NCBI GenBank assembly: GCA_958448515.1
Contig: CAUDEF010000026.1
Span: 1-13,319, forward strand
DNA: 13,319 nucleotides
Direction of reading: 5' to 3'
Origin: an uncultured Phascolarctobacterium sp.
GTDB lineage: Bacteria; Bacillota; Negativicutes; Acidaminococcales; Acidaminococcaceae
The translations under genes and the position numbers were made by a program. Under the pieces are notes generated by a model, which worked only from the letters and a program-made list of their open reading frames with translations, was not told where the DNA came from and searched no databases. Shown here piece after piece: positions 7,300-13,319 of the stretch; within the stretch, counting starts at the first letter, position 1, and every line of letters starts with the position of its first letter.

Positions 7300-7467
7300 C
7301 TATTTTTTCTGCCCGCTGCAGCAGGAAGGCTTTCCCTTACCTGCCGAGCAGCACTTGGATGCCGGACAGCCAACACAATGCAGGCCCTGTTTTTTGGCCT
7401 TATGCAGATGTCTGACTGCCAGAAAAATTATTACGGTGATAACCGCCGCCAGAATAAAATCAGTCAT
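7300..7467 (-). CDS. Small FeoB-associated Cys-rich membrane protein
   Basis: A 55-residue protein. An N-terminal membrane helix (about residues 4-18, FILAAVITVIIFLAV) is followed by a basic stretch (RHLHKAKK) and a cysteine-rich tail with C-x-x-C at 31-34, CC at 39-40, CC at 49-50 and a Lys-rich end. This layout, placed directly after feoB, matches the FeoB-associated Cys-rich membrane protein family (often considered FeoC-like in position). The cysteines may bind iron or an Fe-S cluster, which is inference. It starts 12 bp after the feoB stop; its AGGAG ribosome-binding site (8 nt before ATG) overlaps the feoB stop region, pointing to co-transcription and coupling. Confidence 0.85.
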   Translation of the reverse strand: MTDFILAAVITVIIFLAVRHLHKAKKQGLHCVGCPASKCCSAGKGKPSCCSGQKK

Positions 7468-7479
7468 AATTAAGACTCC

Positions 7480-9471
7480 TTATCTTGCAGCACTCAGTTT
7501 GTATTCCTTTGCCAGTTCTTTATTAGTATTGGAAATCAGATACATTACTGCAGCGCAGATTGCAGCAACTACGATAAGTCCCGGAAGGAAACCTGTACCA
7601 ACGCTGCCGGTAGTGATAAAAGTACCAATCTGATATACAAGGAATGCTACAACATAGCCTGTTGCAAACTGCAGAGCAACGCCGCCTGCCAGCCATTTTT
7701 TGTCGCTGATTTCTGAGCTCATGGCGCCCATTGCCGCAAAGCAGGGCGGTGTATAAAGATTAAACATCAGATAAGCAAGAGCAGCCGCAGAGGTAAGACC
7801 AAAAGCTGATGCCACGTCATTGGCACCGCCAACCAAAGCCAGCTCTTCAGTATCGATAAAATTAGTAATGCCATAAACAACAGCCAAAGTGCCAACAACA
7901 TTTTCTTTAGCAATAAAGCCAGTTACTGCCGCCGCTGCCAGCTGCCACACGCCAAATCCCAGAGGAATTAAAAGCACGGCAAAAGGAGAAGCAATGGATG
8001 CTAAAATAGAGGTACTTTCTAATCCTTCTTCCACCACTTCAAAATTCCAGTTAAAGGTTTGCATAATCTGCACTGCAGTGTTGCACAGTAAAATAATGGT
8101 GCTGGCTTTAACAATGTAAGCCCAGCCACGGGAGCACATGGACATAAACGCGCGTTTAACACTGGGAACTTTGTACTGAGGCAATTCAATGATGAAGAAA
8201 GATTTTCTGTTTTTGTGACCGGCAATTTTATTAACCAAAAGTGCACCGAAGAAAATCAGCGCAATGCCCATAAAGTACATTAAAGTACCAACCCAGGTAG
8301 CGTCTTCAAAAAATACACCGGCAAAAAGTGCGATTACCGGAAGTTTAGCGCCGCAGGGCATAAACGGAGAAAGCATGGCAGTTGCGCGGCGTTCACGTTC
8401 GTTGCGGATAGTGCGGCAGGCCATAATACCAGGAATAGCGCAGCCTGTTGTAATAATAAAGGGAATTACAGATTTACCGGAAAGACCAACCTTTTTGAAA
8501 ATCGGATCCAAAACAACACTTACACGCGCCATATAGCCGCAATCTTCCAAGAGAGCAATTAAAAAGTACATTACCATAACCAAAGGCAAAAAGCCTACTA
8601 CTGCGCCAACACCGCCGATAATGCCATCAACTAAAAGTGCCTGCAGAAGCGGAGAGCTGCCCTCTACCATACCTGCAACACTTTCCTGGAAGGATTCAAT
8701 CCAGGCAACCAGTGTGTCTGCTAAAAATGGTCCGAAGGTACTTTGAGAAATATCAAAAACAAGATACATTACCAGAGCAAAAATAGGAATGCCCAAAAAT
8801 CTGTTAGTCAAAACAGCATCAAGCTTATCCTGAGAATTTTTCTCTTTGGTCAGCACTTTTCTTGTTTCCACTGCCCTAACAACTTCATTAACAAAGCTGA
8901 AACGTTTTCTGTCTGCCTCAACAACAGCTTCTTTACTTACAAGATCAATCTCGCCTTCGCTGTAAGGAGCAATCTGCTGAGTATTTACGCGTGCTGCAGC
9001 TGCGTTAATAACTTCGTCAAGGCCTTTGCCTTCTGTGGAAACAGTTCTGACAACCGGACAGCCAAGCTTTTTGCTTAATGCGTCAATGTCAATTTTGGTT
9101 TCGTTTTTATCATTGATATCATATTTGTTCAAAGCTACCACTACAGGGATTCCCAGTTCCATCAGCTGAGTAGTAAAAAAGAGACTGCGGCTTAAATTAG
9201 TAGCATCAACAATATTGATAATTACATCGGGATTTTCATTTTTTACATAACTGCTGGTAATACTTTCTTCAGAAGTAAAAGGAGACATGGAGTATGCACC
9301 CGGCAAATCCACTACAGTTACATCAGCTGCGCCATATTTACGGCTGAGTGCAGCTTCCTTTTTATCTACGGTAACGCCGGCCCAGTTACCCACCTTTTCA
9401 TTTCGTCCTGTCAGGGCATTATACATTGTTGTTTTGCCGCTGTTGGGATTTCCGGCTAATGCAAATTTCAT
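7480..9471 (-). CDS. feoB: Ferrous iron transporter FeoB
   Basis: Inner-membrane Fe(II) importer with a cytosolic GTPase domain. 663 residues from the chosen start, within the shorter FeoB range. GTPase motifs: G1 GNPNSGKT (7-14), G2 Thr in GVT (32-34), G3 DLPG (55-58), G4 NKYD (115-118), G5-like STEGKG (145-150), then a helical GDI-like segment to about 210. The membrane part starts near 221 and holds the two Gate repeats and the conserved cysteines: GCAIPGIM (Cys344), SPFMPCGAKLP (Cys373) and TPPCFAAMG (Cys577), plus GFIAKENVVGT (about 518-528). The motif often written GCN-x-P-A-I-M-A-T is here GCAIPGIMAC, adding Cys352. An ATG 21 bp upstream is possible, but AAGGAGG 7 nt before ATG 9471 fixes the start exactly at MKFALAGNP, typical of FeoB. 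It lies 102 bp after feoA and is followed by the small Cys-rich gene. Confidence 0.98.
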   Translation of the reverse strand: MKFALAGNPNSGKTTMYNALTGRNEKVGNWAGVTVDKKEAALSRKYGAADVTVVDLPGAYSMSPFTSEESITSSYVKNENPDVIINIVDATNLSRSLFFTTQLMELGIPVVVALNKYDINDKNETKIDIDALSKKLGCPVVRTVSTEGKGLDEVINAAAARVNTQQIAPYSEGEIDLVSKEAVVEADRKRFSFVNEVVRAVETRKVLTKEKNSQDKLDAVLTNRFLGIPIFALVMYLVFDISQSTFGPFLADTLVAWIESFQESVAGMVEGSSPLLQALLVDGIIGGVGAVVGFLPLVMVMYFLIALLEDCGYMARVSVVLDPIFKKVGLSGKSVIPFIITTGCAIPGIMACRTIRNERERRATAMLSPFMPCGAKLPVIALFAGVFFEDATWVGTLMYFMGIALIFFGALLVNKIAGHKNRKSFFIIELPQYKVPSVKRAFMSMCSRGWAYIVKASTIILLCNTAVQIMQTFNWNFEVVEEGLESTSILASIASPFAVLLIPLGFGVWQLAAAAVTGFIAKENVVGTLAVVYGITNFIDTEELALVGGANDVASAFGLTSAAALAYLMFNLYTPPCFAAMGAMSSEISDKKWLAGGVALQFATGYVVAFLVYQIGTFITTGSVGTGFLPGLIVVAAICAAVMYLISNTNKELAKEYKLSAAR

Positions 9472-9478
9472 CACTTTT

Positions 9479-9485
9479 CCTCCTT
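9479..9485 (-). promoter_or_regulatory. Ribosome-binding site deciding the feoB start
   Basis: AAGGAGG with a 7-nt spacer to ATG 9471. It sits inside the would-be coding part of the upstream ATG (9492), so the seven-residue extension MHEGGKV is rejected. Confidence 0.9.
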
Positions 9486-9512
9486 CATGCAATCACTAAC
9501 TTTTTTATTTTA

Positions 9513-9526
9513 TTAGCTTTAGCTAA
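9513..9526. promoter_or_regulatory. Palindromic operator candidate, feoA-feoB intergenic
   Basis: Perfect 14-bp palindrome TTAGCT-TT-AGCTAA. It shares the TTAGC/GCTAA arms and the flanking AACTTT with the two palindromes around the feoA promoter, so the same regulator could bind here. It lies just downstream of the intergenic hairpin and 42 bp before the feoB start; a weak TATAAA is adjacent, so an internal feoB promoter is possible. Confidence 0.6.
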
Positions 9527-9536
9527 CTTTATACTA

Positions 9537-9564
9537 AAAATAAAAGGCTTTCGCCTTTTATTTT
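9537..9564 (-). terminator. Hairpin between feoA and feoB, probable attenuator
   Basis: A perfect 12-bp stem (9564-9553 with 9548-9537) closed by a GAAA (GNRA) tetraloop on the minus strand and running into an U-rich tail (AUUUUUAG). The upper three pairs are G/C and the rest A/U. It begins 9 bp after the feoA stop. It could be a partial terminator that makes feoA more abundant than feoB, or a 3'-stabilising hairpin. Confidence 0.65.
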
Positions 9565-9573
9565 AAAACAATT

Positions 9574-9786
9574 TTAAATCAAAATAGTTTCTGCCAGTTC
9601 ATTATCAATGGTATAGCGTCCATCTTTAACAGCAATAATGCAGCCACTGCTGAGGTGAGAAATAACTGTAACAGGCTCACCGCTGTAGCAGCCTAAAGAA
9701 AACAGGAAAGCATCAACTTCCTCGTCACCGCTTACTACATCCTGAATGATATATTCCTGGCCTTCAAAAGCTTCTGTTAAATTCAT
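9574..9786 (-). CDS. feoA: FeoA, small SH3-like accessory protein of ferrous iron uptake
   Basis: A 70-residue cytosolic protein with the FeoA layout: an N-terminal segment MNLTEAFEGQEYIIQDV, the LFSLGCYSGEPVTVISHLSSGCIIAVKDGRYTI core (about 28-61) corresponding to the LGL..G..V.V.......P....V.G..I/A pattern of FeoA domains, and the ending NELAETILI. FeoA is thought to bind FeoB and influence its activity. AGGAG lies 6 nt before the ATG. It is the first gene of feoA-feoB-Cys-rich protein, transcribed from the promoter at 9837-9865. Confidence 0.95.
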   Translation of the reverse strand: MNLTEAFEGQEYIIQDVVSGDEEVDAFLFSLGCYSGEPVTVISHLSSGCIIAVKDGRYTIDNELAETILI

Positions 9787-9810
9787 AATAATCTCCTGTC
9801 ATTTTAACTG

Positions 9811-9830
9811 GAGTTAGCATTTGATAACTC
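9811..9830. promoter_or_regulatory. Operator candidate at the feoA transcription start
   Basis: The sequence GAGTTAGCATTTGATAACTC has 6-bp inverted arms (GAGTTA/TAACTC) and matches the other two feo palindromes in its core. It covers the predicted start of transcription (about 9830), an ideal position for repression. The TTAGC..GCTAA style is closer to DtxR/MntR-family operators than to a Fur box; the regulator is inferred, and no regulator gene is in view. Confidence 0.65.
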
Positions 9831-9836
9831 ATATAA

Positions 9837-9865
9837 AATATATCATCATCTATATGCATTGTCAA
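9837..9865 (-). promoter_or_regulatory. Sigma-70-type promoter of the feo operon
   Basis: Perfect -35 TTGACA (9865-9860), exactly 17-bp spacer, and -10 TATATT (9842-9837, 5 of 6). The predicted start is near 9830, giving a leader of about 44 nt before the feoA ATG. Palindromic operator candidates lie on both sides. Confidence 0.9.
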
Positions 9866-9874
9866 TAAAAGTTT

Positions 9875-9888
9875 TTAGCATTTGCTAA
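9875..9888. promoter_or_regulatory. Operator candidate upstream of the feo -35 box
   Basis: Perfect 14-bp palindrome TTAGCA-TT-TGCTAA, 9 bp upstream of the -35 hexamer. Shares its core with the site at 9811-9830; the two centres are about 61 bp apart, roughly six helical turns, which would allow co-operative binding. No intrinsic terminator for the P-type ATPase gene is evident between 9889 and 9935. Confidence 0.65.
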
Positions 9889-9935
9889 CTTTTTATTTTA
9901 GTTTGATTGCGATTACTTTTTTTATTTTTAACCTC

Positions 9936-12176
9936 TTACAGTTTTTTATACAAAATTCTGACAGAGTTCAGCACGCACAGCATGGCTACACCGGTATCGG
10001 CAAAAACCGCTGCCCACATGGAAGCATAACCTGAAAGTCCGGCTGCCATAATTACAGCTTTGACTGCAAGAGCAAAAATTACATTTTGCCAGGCAATGGA
10101 GGCAGTAGCTTTGGCAATGGCAATTGCCCGCGGCACAGCCTGCATTTCAGATTTCATAAAGACAACATCGGCTGCTTCAATAGCCGCATCGGCACCGCTG
10201 CCCATAGCAGCACCTACATCAGCTCCTGCAAGTACCGGCGCGTCATTAATGCCGTCACCTACAAACATAACGCTGCCATATTTTTTCCTCAGCTCAGTCA
10301 TTCTGCTTAATTTATCCTGAGGCAGCAGTTTGGCGTGCACTTCTGTAATGCCTGTCAGCTCTGCAATGGCTGCAGCTTCTCTTTTGCTGTCGCCTGTGAG
10401 CATAACTGTTGCCAGTCCCTGCTTTTTCAGGGTCTGTATCGCAGCTGCCGCATCAGCTTTAACTGTGTCGCTGATGATGATCTGACCAAAATATTTGCTG
10501 CCTGCAGCAACTAAAACTTCACTGCCGCCTGCAGCCTCTTCATAATCAGGACACTTAACGGCAAACCTTGCCAGCAGCTTTCTGTTGCCGCACAAAATGC
10601 GTTCTCCGTTAATAAAAGCTGCCAGACCTTCCCCTGCATACTCTTCAAAGCTGTCAGGATTTGACAGATCCATCTCTTTATCAGCTGCTGCCTTGACAAT
10701 GCTGACAGCAATGGGATGTGATGAAACCTGCTCAGCACCTGCCGCTGCTGCCAGAAGTTCGTCTGCACTGACGCCCTCTGCAGGAGCAAGCTTCTGCACA
10801 GTAAAATCACCTTTAGTAACAGTACCTGTTTTATCTAAAACAACGGCTTTAACATTTTTCAAAGCTTCTATAACAACGCCGCCCTTAAATAAAACACCAT
10901 ATCTGGAACCTGCGCCGATACCGCTGAAAAATGCCAGCGGCACGCTGAGCACCAGAGCACAGGGACAGCTGATAACAAGAAAGGTCAGCGCCGTGTAAAT
11001 CCACTGCTGCCAGTTACCTGTTATCAGTGACGGCACAACCGCAGTCAAAATTGCCGCACCTACCACAAAGGGAGTATAGATTCTGGCAAAGCGGGTGATG
11101 AAGCGGTCAATTTTAGGCTTGCTGGCAGCCGCATTTTCCACAGAGTTTAAGATTTTAGTTACCATGGACTCTGCCAGTACTTTTTCTACTCGGATTTTTA
11201 ACATGGCTGAAGTATTGACGCAGCCGGAAATCACCTGATCACCTGCACGCTTACGCACCGGAACGGGCTCGCCGGTAATGGCAGAAGTATCCAGCATGCT
11301 TTCACCTTCTGCCACTACACCGTCTAAAGGAATGCGGTCACCTGCGCGCACCAGCAGCACATCACCTGCTTTAACCTCTGCAGCAGGCACTACCTTAATT
11401 TCTCCATCGGTAATGAGATTTGCCACCTCCGGACGCATATCCACAGCCTCCATAATCTGACTGCGGCTTTTTTCCACAGCGCAATGCTCAAAATATTCGC
11501 CAATACGATAAAAGAACATAACGCCAACAGCTTCTTCCCATGCCTGAATGGCAAAGGCGCCCAAAGTAGCAATGGTAATCAAAAAGTTTTCGTCAAAAAC
11601 ATGGCCTTTAAAAATATTCCTTACTGCCTCGGCAACAATGCGTCCGCCCAGCAGTACATAAGCAATAACCAGCAGATATAAATGATACTCTTCCGGAACA
11701 ATGCTCAGCCACTCAGCACTGATGAAAAGAGCGCCACCAACAATAATCTCTGCCAGCTCCCTTTTCTTTTTTAAGGCAGACCACAGATTCTCTTCTGCAT
11801 CCGTCTGCGTTTTATCACTTTCAGAGCGAACAATAACCTCGCTTTCGATACTCTGGCAGATTTGCTGAATTTTATCCAGCAAGTCAACATCCTCGGAAAC
11901 TGTAAGTCGCAGCTTTTTGGTAGCAAAGGTAATATTGGCACCTGCCACGCCGGGCAAAGCAGCGATAGCTCGTTCCATTTTAGCCGCGCAGTTGGCACAG
12001 CCCAGGTTTTCCAGCAGATAGACCTGCTGAATACCATCAATGTTCACAGCACTTTTTCCTTCGCAGCATTCGTCCTCATGCTTATGCTCATGCTCGCCGC
12101 AGCAGCTTTCCCCATGATTATGTCCATTACAGCATCCATTTTCATGTTTATGCTGGTGCAACTCATTTTTCTTCAT
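9936..12176 (-). CDS. P1B-type heavy-metal ATPase (Cd2+/Zn2+/Pb2+ exporter, CadA/ZntA-like)
   Basis: Inner-membrane ATP-driven metal exporter, 746 residues. N-terminal tail 7-41 is packed with His and Cys (HQHKHE, NGCCNGHNH, ESCCGEHEHKHEDECC), then one HMA domain with GCANC (Cys60, Cys63). Next are the membrane spans, the actuator motif TGEPVP (291-296), the metal-site CPC (404-406), phosphorylation site DKTGT (448-452), a nucleotide-domain HP motif (SSHPIA, His487), MLTGD and GDGINDAP hinge motifs. The final span has a Lys (FALAVKAV) and FADTG (Asp727), which together with CPC are the P1B-2 (Zn/Cd/Pb) signature. A GTG at 12185 is in frame, but an AAGAAGTGAT ribosome-binding site overlaps it, favouring ATG 12176. 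The leader has three ArsR/SmtB-type operators, consistent with metal-induced expression. No partner regulator gene is visible. Confidence 0.96.
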   Translation of the reverse strand: MKKNELHQHKHENGCCNGHNHGESCCGEHEHKHEDECCEGKSAVNIDGIQQVYLLENLGCANCAAKMERAIAALPGVAGANITFATKKLRLTVSEDVDLLDKIQQICQSIESEVIVRSESDKTQTDAEENLWSALKKKRELAEIIVGGALFISAEWLSIVPEEYHLYLLVIAYVLLGGRIVAEAVRNIFKGHVFDENFLITIATLGAFAIQAWEEAVGVMFFYRIGEYFEHCAVEKSRSQIMEAVDMRPEVANLITDGEIKVVPAAEVKAGDVLLVRAGDRIPLDGVVAEGESMLDTSAITGEPVPVRKRAGDQVISGCVNTSAMLKIRVEKVLAESMVTKILNSVENAAASKPKIDRFITRFARIYTPFVVGAAILTAVVPSLITGNWQQWIYTALTFLVISCPCALVLSVPLAFFSGIGAGSRYGVLFKGGVVIEALKNVKAVVLDKTGTVTKGDFTVQKLAPAEGVSADELLAAAAGAEQVSSHPIAVSIVKAAADKEMDLSNPDSFEEYAGEGLAAFINGERILCGNRKLLARFAVKCPDYEEAAGGSEVLVAAGSKYFGQIIISDTVKADAAAAIQTLKKQGLATVMLTGDSKREAAAIAELTGITEVHAKLLPQDKLSRMTELRKKYGSVMFVGDGINDAPVLAGADVGAAMGSGADAAIEAADVVFMKSEMQAVPRAIAIAKATASIAWQNVIFALAVKAVIMAAGLSGYASMWAAVFADTGVAMLCVLNSVRILYKKL

Positions 12177-12195
12177 CAAAATCACTTCTTTCTAC

Positions 12196-12217
12196 ATATG
12201 AGCAATTATTCAAATAT
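12196..12217. promoter_or_regulatory. ArsR/SmtB-type operator candidate 1
   Basis: 22-bp imperfect palindrome with the pattern ATATGA...TTCA.ATAT, as in SmtB/CzrA/CadC operators. It lies in the ATPase leader, 20 bp upstream of the start codon, so a bound repressor here would block elongation or act together with sites 2 and 3. Confidence 0.7.
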
Positions 12218-12233
12218 AATTCAAAAATATATA

Positions 12234-12285
12234 AGCATAATTTATATGAGTAATCGTTCAGATATTACTGAAAAAAAATTATGCT
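12234..12285. repeat. 10-bp inverted repeat enclosing operator 2
   Basis: AGCATAATTT (12234-12243) pairs with AAATTATGCT (12276-12285), with the second operator and a polyA/T stretch between. In RNA it would form a large hairpin in the ATPase leader. It may have arisen simply from partial copies of the operator region. Confidence 0.6.
12244..12265. promoter_or_regulatory. ArsR/SmtB-type operator candidate 2
   Basis: Same pattern as site 1, ATATGAGTAAT followed by cgTTCAGATAT, with 16 of 22 positions or more shared with sites 1 and 3 by eye. Its centre is 48 bp from site 1. Located in the predicted transcribed leader. Confidence 0.75.
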
Positions 12286-12299
12286 CTTATCATGCTCAT

Positions 12300-12305
12300 A
12301 TTATA
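12300..12305 (-). promoter_or_regulatory. Extended -10 promoter of the metal ATPase gene
   Basis: Minus-strand TGT-TATAAT gives a perfect -10 with the TGn extension; no good -35 is found 16-18 bp upstream, which the extension can compensate for. The predicted start is about 12293, so the leader is roughly 117 nt. Operator 3 covers the -35/spacer region, and an extra ATATGAGCAT half-site overlaps the -10. Confidence 0.75.
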
Positions 12306-12307
12306 AC

Positions 12308-12329
12308 ACATGAATAATTGTTCATCTAT
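12308..12329. promoter_or_regulatory. ArsR/SmtB-type operator candidate 3
   Basis: Third copy of the pattern, ACATGAATAAT followed by tgTTCATCTAT. It directly precedes the -10 box, the usual place for an ArsR-family repressor that leaves DNA on binding Cd, Zn or Pb. Confidence 0.75.
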
Positions 12330-12349
12330 AGTTTTTTGTAAAATTTTCC

Positions 12350-12388
12350 AAAAAAATTACAGCCTGCAAAAAAATATCCGCAGGCTGT
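12350..12388 (-). terminator. Intrinsic terminator after the autotransporter/response-regulator stub
   Basis: A 9-bp GC-rich stem ACAGCCTGC/GCAGGCTGT (12388-12380 with 12367-12359), a 12-nt loop and a run of seven T's on the minus strand (12356-12350). It starts 8 bp beyond the stop of the stub and insulates the metal-ATPase promoter from upstream transcription. Confidence 0.92.
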
Positions 12389-12396
12389 ATAAATTA

Positions 12397-12507
12397 TTAC
12401 AAACAGATTATAAAATTGTCAGCAAAACTTTTTTCAGCAATATTGTCTAATATATTTTTTACGCTTTCCAGATATTCTTTTTCATCATCACAGACTATTA
12501 TTTTCAC
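12397..12507 (-). pseudogene. N-terminal remnant of a response-regulator receiver domain
   Basis: A 36-residue frame starting at GTG (12507) with AAAGGA 6 nt upstream reads MKIIVCDDEKEYLESVKN and continues to ...NFIICL before a TAA. The opening beta strand followed by the acidic CDDE cluster and the helix EYLESVKNILDNIAEK is the classic start of a receiver (REC) domain, most like LytTR/AgrA-type regulators. Everything from the second beta strand on, including the phosphoacceptor Asp, is missing. An in-frame ATG at 12525 would extend it by six residues and overlaps the autotransporter stop (TGATG). AT-rich codons (AAA, ATA, GAA) differ from the neighbour. Most likely a decayed or recombined regulator; a translated micro-protein is less likely but not excluded. 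Confidence 0.6.
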
Positions 12508-12524
12508 AGTTTTTCCTTTAAGCA

Positions 12525-13319
12525 TCAGAATGTCCAGCGCACGCCTGCGTTCCAGCCCCAGTCTTTTTCAAAATCGCCGCCGAAGGTTTTTTCTACATCA
12601 AAGTAGATATGGTTGTTTTTGCCTGTCTGGATGGCTGCACCGATACCAATTTCTCCCCAGGTATCGCCAAAGGAACCATCTTTGCGCAGGACATCACCTG
12701 TTGCTGTGTCTGTCATATCGAGACTGTAATCGCCTAAGAATTCGTGCAGCAGGTTTGCTTTTAAGTAAAGGTTTGTTTTTTCGTCTATATCTCTGCCGAT
12801 GTTGAAGCCTATGCGTCCTACAAGACTGCTGATACCGCCCTGATCTACAGCAATGCCGTTGTTCAGTTTATAGTTATCTCCTCCCAGATAGCCAAAGGTC
12901 AGCTGGCTCTGAGGCTCAATGTACCATTTGTCCCCCAGGTCTTTTTTGCGTCCGTATTCTACGTTTACGGAGATACCCTGATTATCCATGGCACCGGAGA
13001 TGTTGTTGCCGTTGGTATCAAAAACACTGAAATCGTTGTCCATGTCTACAACTTTGAAAACAAAGTCCAGATAATGACCTTTGTTTCTCATGGTAGTGCT
13101 GTAGAAACTGATGGCTTTGCCGCTGTTTTCACCGCTGCCACGTTCGTAACTGCTTGTACCGTCGCTGTAGCTGATGGACGCTCCGGCATAGCGTTTATAA
13201 TCTTCTGTTTCTTTGTCCAGTGTATCGTAGCCAAGTTCGTAGGTGGTGTATTTGTTTTCAAAGGCAGCACTGTCATCTCTGCTGATTTTGCTGCCGCGTA
13301 CTCTGAACCATGCTCCCTG
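12525..13319 (-). CDS. Autotransporter beta-barrel domain protein (C-terminal part, 5' end outside the window)
   Basis: 264 residues are open to the window edge, so the gene begins further right; the internal ATG at 13091 is not the start, because the frame upstream of it reads as clear barrel sequence (GAWFRVRGSK, YELGYDTL, YAGASISYSDG). Alternating hydrophobic/polar strands with aromatic ends, turns rich in Gly/Asn/Asp, and a final strand GWNAGVRWTF* ending in Phe are the marks of a type V autotransporter translocator barrel recognised by the BAM complex. The visible part is about the size of one barrel; the passenger domain lies outside. Such proteins show that the host has an outer membrane. 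The stop overlaps the ATG of the small response-regulator remnant downstream. Confidence 0.9.
   Translation of the reverse strand, partial: QGAWFRVRGSKISRDDSAAFENKYTTYELGYDTLDKETEDYKRYAGASISYSDGTSSYERGSGENSGKAISFYSTTMRNKGHYLDFVFKVVDMDNDFSVFDTNGNNISGAMDNQGISVNVEYGRKKDLGDKWYIEPQSQLTFGYLGGDNYKLNNGIAVDQGGISSLVGRIGFNIGRDIDEKTNLYLKANLLHEFLGDYSLDMTDTATGDVLRKDGSFGDTWGEIGIGAAIQTGKNNHIYFDVEKTFGGDFEKDWGWNAGVRWTF

Noticed and set aside
9811..9888. Fur box at the feo promoter
   Set aside because: No GATAATGATAATC-like hexamer array is present; the palindromes have TTAGC/GCTAA arms instead.
12525..13091. Autotransporter barrel as a complete 188-residue protein starting at 13091
   Set aside because: The same frame continues open to the window edge with barrel-like strands, and there is no ribosome-binding site at the internal ATG.

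Overview
The window looks like chromosomal DNA from a diderm (Gram-negative-type) Firmicute, most likely a member of the Negativicutes; Acidaminococcaceae such as Phascolarctobacterium would fit, but the exact taxon is a guess. A Firmicutes-style valine T-box leader controls valS, and ribosome-binding sites are strong AGGAGG types. At the same time there is an outer-membrane autotransporter barrel and an O-antigen ligase-type membrane enzyme. All recognisable genes lie on the minus strand, so the biological order runs from high to low coordinates.

Right edge to 9936: The window opens inside an autotransporter gene (12525-13319, 5' end missing). Its stop overlaps a small reading frame that is the N-terminal stub of a response-regulator receiver domain (12397-12507), and this is closed by a strong terminator. 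Next comes a Cd/Zn/Pb-type P1B ATPase (9936-12176) with a His/Cys-rich tail. Its leader carries three near-identical ArsR/SmtB-type operator sequences, one of them just upstream of an extended -10 promoter.

9930 to 7259: A ferrous-iron uptake operon, feoA-feoB-small Cys-rich FeoB-associated protein. It starts at a textbook sigma-70 promoter flanked by two TTAGC...GCTAA palindromes; a third palindrome and a GNRA-capped hairpin lie between feoA and feoB. A U-tract terminator ends the operon.

7166 to 5741: A single secreted protein gene (6555-7166) that resembles, from memory, the PliI family of periplasmic lysozyme inhibitors. It is followed by about 800 bp without a convincing gene. This stretch holds two 188-bp direct repeats (about 93% identical) and a separate nested-hairpin element. 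Substitutions in the stems keep pairing (G-U) only if the minus strand is transcribed.

5740 to 85: A promoter and valine T-box leader (specifier GUA, T-box UGGU) lead into valS. folC follows, and then an O-antigen ligase/polymerase-like gene that overlaps folC by 10 bp. A perfect hairpin terminator closes the set. A weak hairpin between valS and folC may reduce read-through.

Start sites were moved inward for valS, folC, feoB and the P-type ATPase on the basis of ribosome-binding sites. The most novel material is the structured intergenic repeats, the two multi-operator metal-responsive promoters and the response-regulator remnant; nothing here amounts to a proven new system.
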